A stretch of 64,000 nucleotides of DNA, from positions 3,953,501 to 4,017,500 of the forward strand of contig NZ_JACDXJ010000001.1 of the NCBI RefSeq assembly GCF_013520865.1, given 5' to 3'. Position numbers and translations under genes: made by a program. The stretch comes from Microvirga mediterraneensis (GTDB lineage: Bacteria > Pseudomonadota > Alphaproteobacteria > Rhizobiales > Beijerinckiaceae). The notes beneath the pieces were generated by a model. It had not been told where the DNA came from. It saw nothing but the letters and a program-made list of their open reading frames with translations, and ran no database searches. This document shows, piece after piece, positions 62,663 to 64,000 of this stretch. Position 1 is the stretch's first letter, and each line of letters starts with the position of its first letter.

Positions 62663-63622
62663 ATGAGCAACACTGACCTGTCACCTGTCCGAATCGCCAA
62701 GGCGCGGCACCTGATCGACCCCGTCTTCATGAACTCCGCCCTGCGGACGTCGCCTGCTATCGACCGGCATCTCGGGCTGTCCCTGTGGCTGAAGGACGAG
62801 ACTGAAAATCCGATCCGCTCCTTCAAGGGCCGAGGAACCAGCCTGTTCGTCGCCAGCGACCTTGGCGGGCCCACAACCCTTGTCGCGGCCTCCGCAGGCA
62901 ATTTCGGCCAAGGCTTGGCCTATGCCGCCGCCAAAGCCGGGCATCGGGTCATCGTCTTTGCCGCCGAGACGGCGAGCCCGCTCAAGATCGACGCCATGCG
63001 CAAGTTCGGGGCCGAGGTCATCCTCCACGGGCAGGATCTCGATGCCGCCAAGGCCCGAGCGAAGACCTTCGCCGCCGAGCGGAGCTTCCGGTTCGTGGAG
63101 GACGGGGCGGAGCCTGCCATCGCCGAGGGTGCGGGCACGATTGCCATGGAAATCACAGACGCGCTGCCGGAGATCGATGCCGTGTTCATTCCGCTCGGCA
63201 ACGGCGCTCTCGCCTCCGGCATGGGGTGCTGGCTCAGGCACCGCTCGCCCAGGACCCGCATCGTCGCCGTCGCGGCCGAAGGAGCGCCCTGCATGGCACA
63301 TTCCTTTACGGCAGGGCGCCCGATGGAGACACCCTCGGTCGACACGATCGCCGACGGCATCGCCGTGCGGGTGCCGGTGCCGTTCGCGGTCGAGTCCTTG
63401 AAGGAGACCGTCGACGAGGTGGCGCTCGTGAGCGATCGGGCCATCCTGGAGGCCATGCGTCTCATTCGGCAGCATCTCGGCCGCGTGGTGGAGCCTGCGG
63501 GCGCCGCAGGCCTGGCCGGACTTCTGACCCGACGACGGGAACATGCGGGTTCCCGTGTAGCAACGGTGCTATGCGGGGCTAACCTCACCCCGCAGCAGAT
63601 CACAGCCTGGCTGCCGGATTAG
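62663..63622 (+). CDS. Threonine/serine dehydratase-like PLP enzyme
   Basis: Fold-type II PLP enzyme of 319 residues, predicted to deaminate a hydroxy-amino acid. The PLP lysine is in NPIRSFKGRGTSLF, the Asn-containing substrate loop is VAASAGNFGQGLAYAA, the phosphate-binding glycine loop is PLGNGALASGMG, and the C-terminal VEPAGAAGLAGLL matches the family. Controlled probably by the adjacent divergent Lrp/AsnC regulator. Shorter than biosynthetic IlvA and without an ACT domain, so a catabolic or ectoine-like (EutB-type) role is possible. Confidence 0.88.
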   Translation: MSNTDLSPVRIAKARHLIDPVFMNSALRTSPAIDRHLGLSLWLKDETENPIRSFKGRGTSLFVASDLGGPTTLVAASAGNFGQGLAYAAAKAGHRVIVFAAETASPLKIDAMRKFGAEVILHGQDLDAAKARAKTFAAERSFRFVEDGAEPAIAEGAGTIAMEITDALPEIDAVFIPLGNGALASGMGCWLRHRSPRTRIVAVAAEGAPCMAHSFTAGRPMETPSVDTIADGIAVRVPVPFAVESLKETVDEVALVSDRAILEAMRLIRQHLGRVVEPAGAAGLAGLLTRRREHAGSRVATVLCGANLTPQQITAWLPD

Positions 63623-63667
63623 CGCCTTCGGCATTCCCCGCCCCTTCTCAGCCGAATGGAGGCCCCG

Positions 63668-64000
63668 ATGTCCCTTCCCCCGGGCGTGACCAGCCGCCCT
63701 GCCCTGACCTTTACGACATCTGCGCTCGCCGAGATCATGACCGCCTGCTTCGAAGGCTATGTCGTGGCTCAGACGATTAACGGAGAGATGTTCAACGCCC
63801 GCTTCCGGCGCGAGACCCTAGACCTGCACGCCAGCCGCGTGTTCGTGGAAGGCGAATGCCCTGTCGCTCTCATCCTTGTGGCCCGTCGTGGCTGGACGGC
63901 GCGGATCGCCGCAATGGGCATCGTCCCGTCTCACCGGGCTCGGGGCCTCGGGCGGATTGCTTTGAGTGAGGTCGTCGACAATCTGCGCAGCCTCGGCGAC
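63668..64000 (+). CDS. GNAT-family N-acetyltransferase, N-terminal part (cut by window edge)
   Basis: Frame open from the ATG at 63,668 to the window end (111 codons). The acetyl-CoA-binding core is visible near the end: WTARIAAMGIVPSHRARGLG, the R/Q-x-x-G-x-G/A loop of GNAT enzymes, after a central beta segment VALILVARRG. It lies 45 bp after the dehydratase-like gene on the same strand. Substrate unknown, C-terminus missing. Confidence 0.85.
   Translation, partial: MSLPPGVTSRPALTFTTSALAEIMTACFEGYVVAQTINGEMFNARFRRETLDLHASRVFVEGECPVALILVARRGWTARIAAMGIVPSHRARGLGRIALSEVVDNLRSLGD

Overview
The window looks like the chromosome of an alphaproteobacterium, most likely of the order Hyphomicrobiales (Microvirga/Methylobacterium/Bosea type). 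This rests on GC-rich codon use, Rhizobiales-type palindromic intergenic repeats, IS66, IS3 (IS407 group), IS5 and IS630 elements, and a thu-like sugar ABC operon. It has two halves. Positions 1 to about 48,100 form a large surface-polysaccharide locus of variable composition, crowded with insertion sequences and broken genes. Positions about 48,100 to 64,000 form an orderly, more GC-rich carbohydrate-catabolism region. No rRNA, tRNA, CRISPR array, integrase or phage genes were seen.

Glycan half. The left edge cuts a GDP-mannose pyrophosphorylase gene (minus strand). Next come a frameshifted acyltransferase pseudogene, an intact acyltransferase, a 1515-residue methyltransferase-glycosyltransferase fusion, three further glycosyltransferases (two with two catalytic domains), an IS5 remnant and a GT-C-like membrane protein. 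Positions 18,648-22,785 hold a tight four-gene operon: flippase-like membrane protein, Dpm1/GtrB-like polyprenyl-phosphate glycosyltransferase, DprE1-like oxidase and DprE2-like reductase. This resembles the machinery that epimerises and uses polyprenyl-phospho-D-arabinofuranose. An intact IS3 element follows. Then comes a CDP-sugar operon (rfbF, rfbG, C-methyltransferase, 3,5-epimerase-like protein, reductase) predicted to make a C-methyl-branched CDP-deoxysugar. An IS66 element with a perfect 8-bp target duplication has split it. A decayed IS5 element and an IS630 remnant come next.

Positions 33,622-46,296, all on the minus strand, read as one polysaccharide export and synthesis unit: a UDP-sugar dehydrogenase, Wzm/Wzt-type ABC exporter, a DUF616-GT2 glycosyltransferase, rfbB, rfbC and rfbA (no rfbD in the window) and a 1435-residue methyltransferase / RgpF / WsaF-like protein. 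A rhamnosyltransferase-like GT2 (plus strand) and an internally deleted phosphomannomutase remnant close the half. Together these suggest an ABC-exported, rhamnose-rich polymer decorated with unusual sugars.

Catabolic half. A LacI-family regulator and a Gfo/Idh/MocA dehydrogenase (minus strand) face an operon of sugar-binding protein, two permeases, ATPase, sugar-phosphate isomerase-like protein, Gfo/Idh/MocA dehydrogenase and ThuA-family protein. A perfect 14-bp palindrome, TGTAATCGATTACA, lies between them as the obvious operator. A ketopantoate-reductase-like enzyme, a SAF-domain dehydrogenase, an aldo/keto reductase and a DoxX protein follow. An Lrp/AsnC regulator is divergent from a PLP-dependent threonine/serine dehydratase-like gene, and a GNAT acetyltransferase is cut by the right edge.
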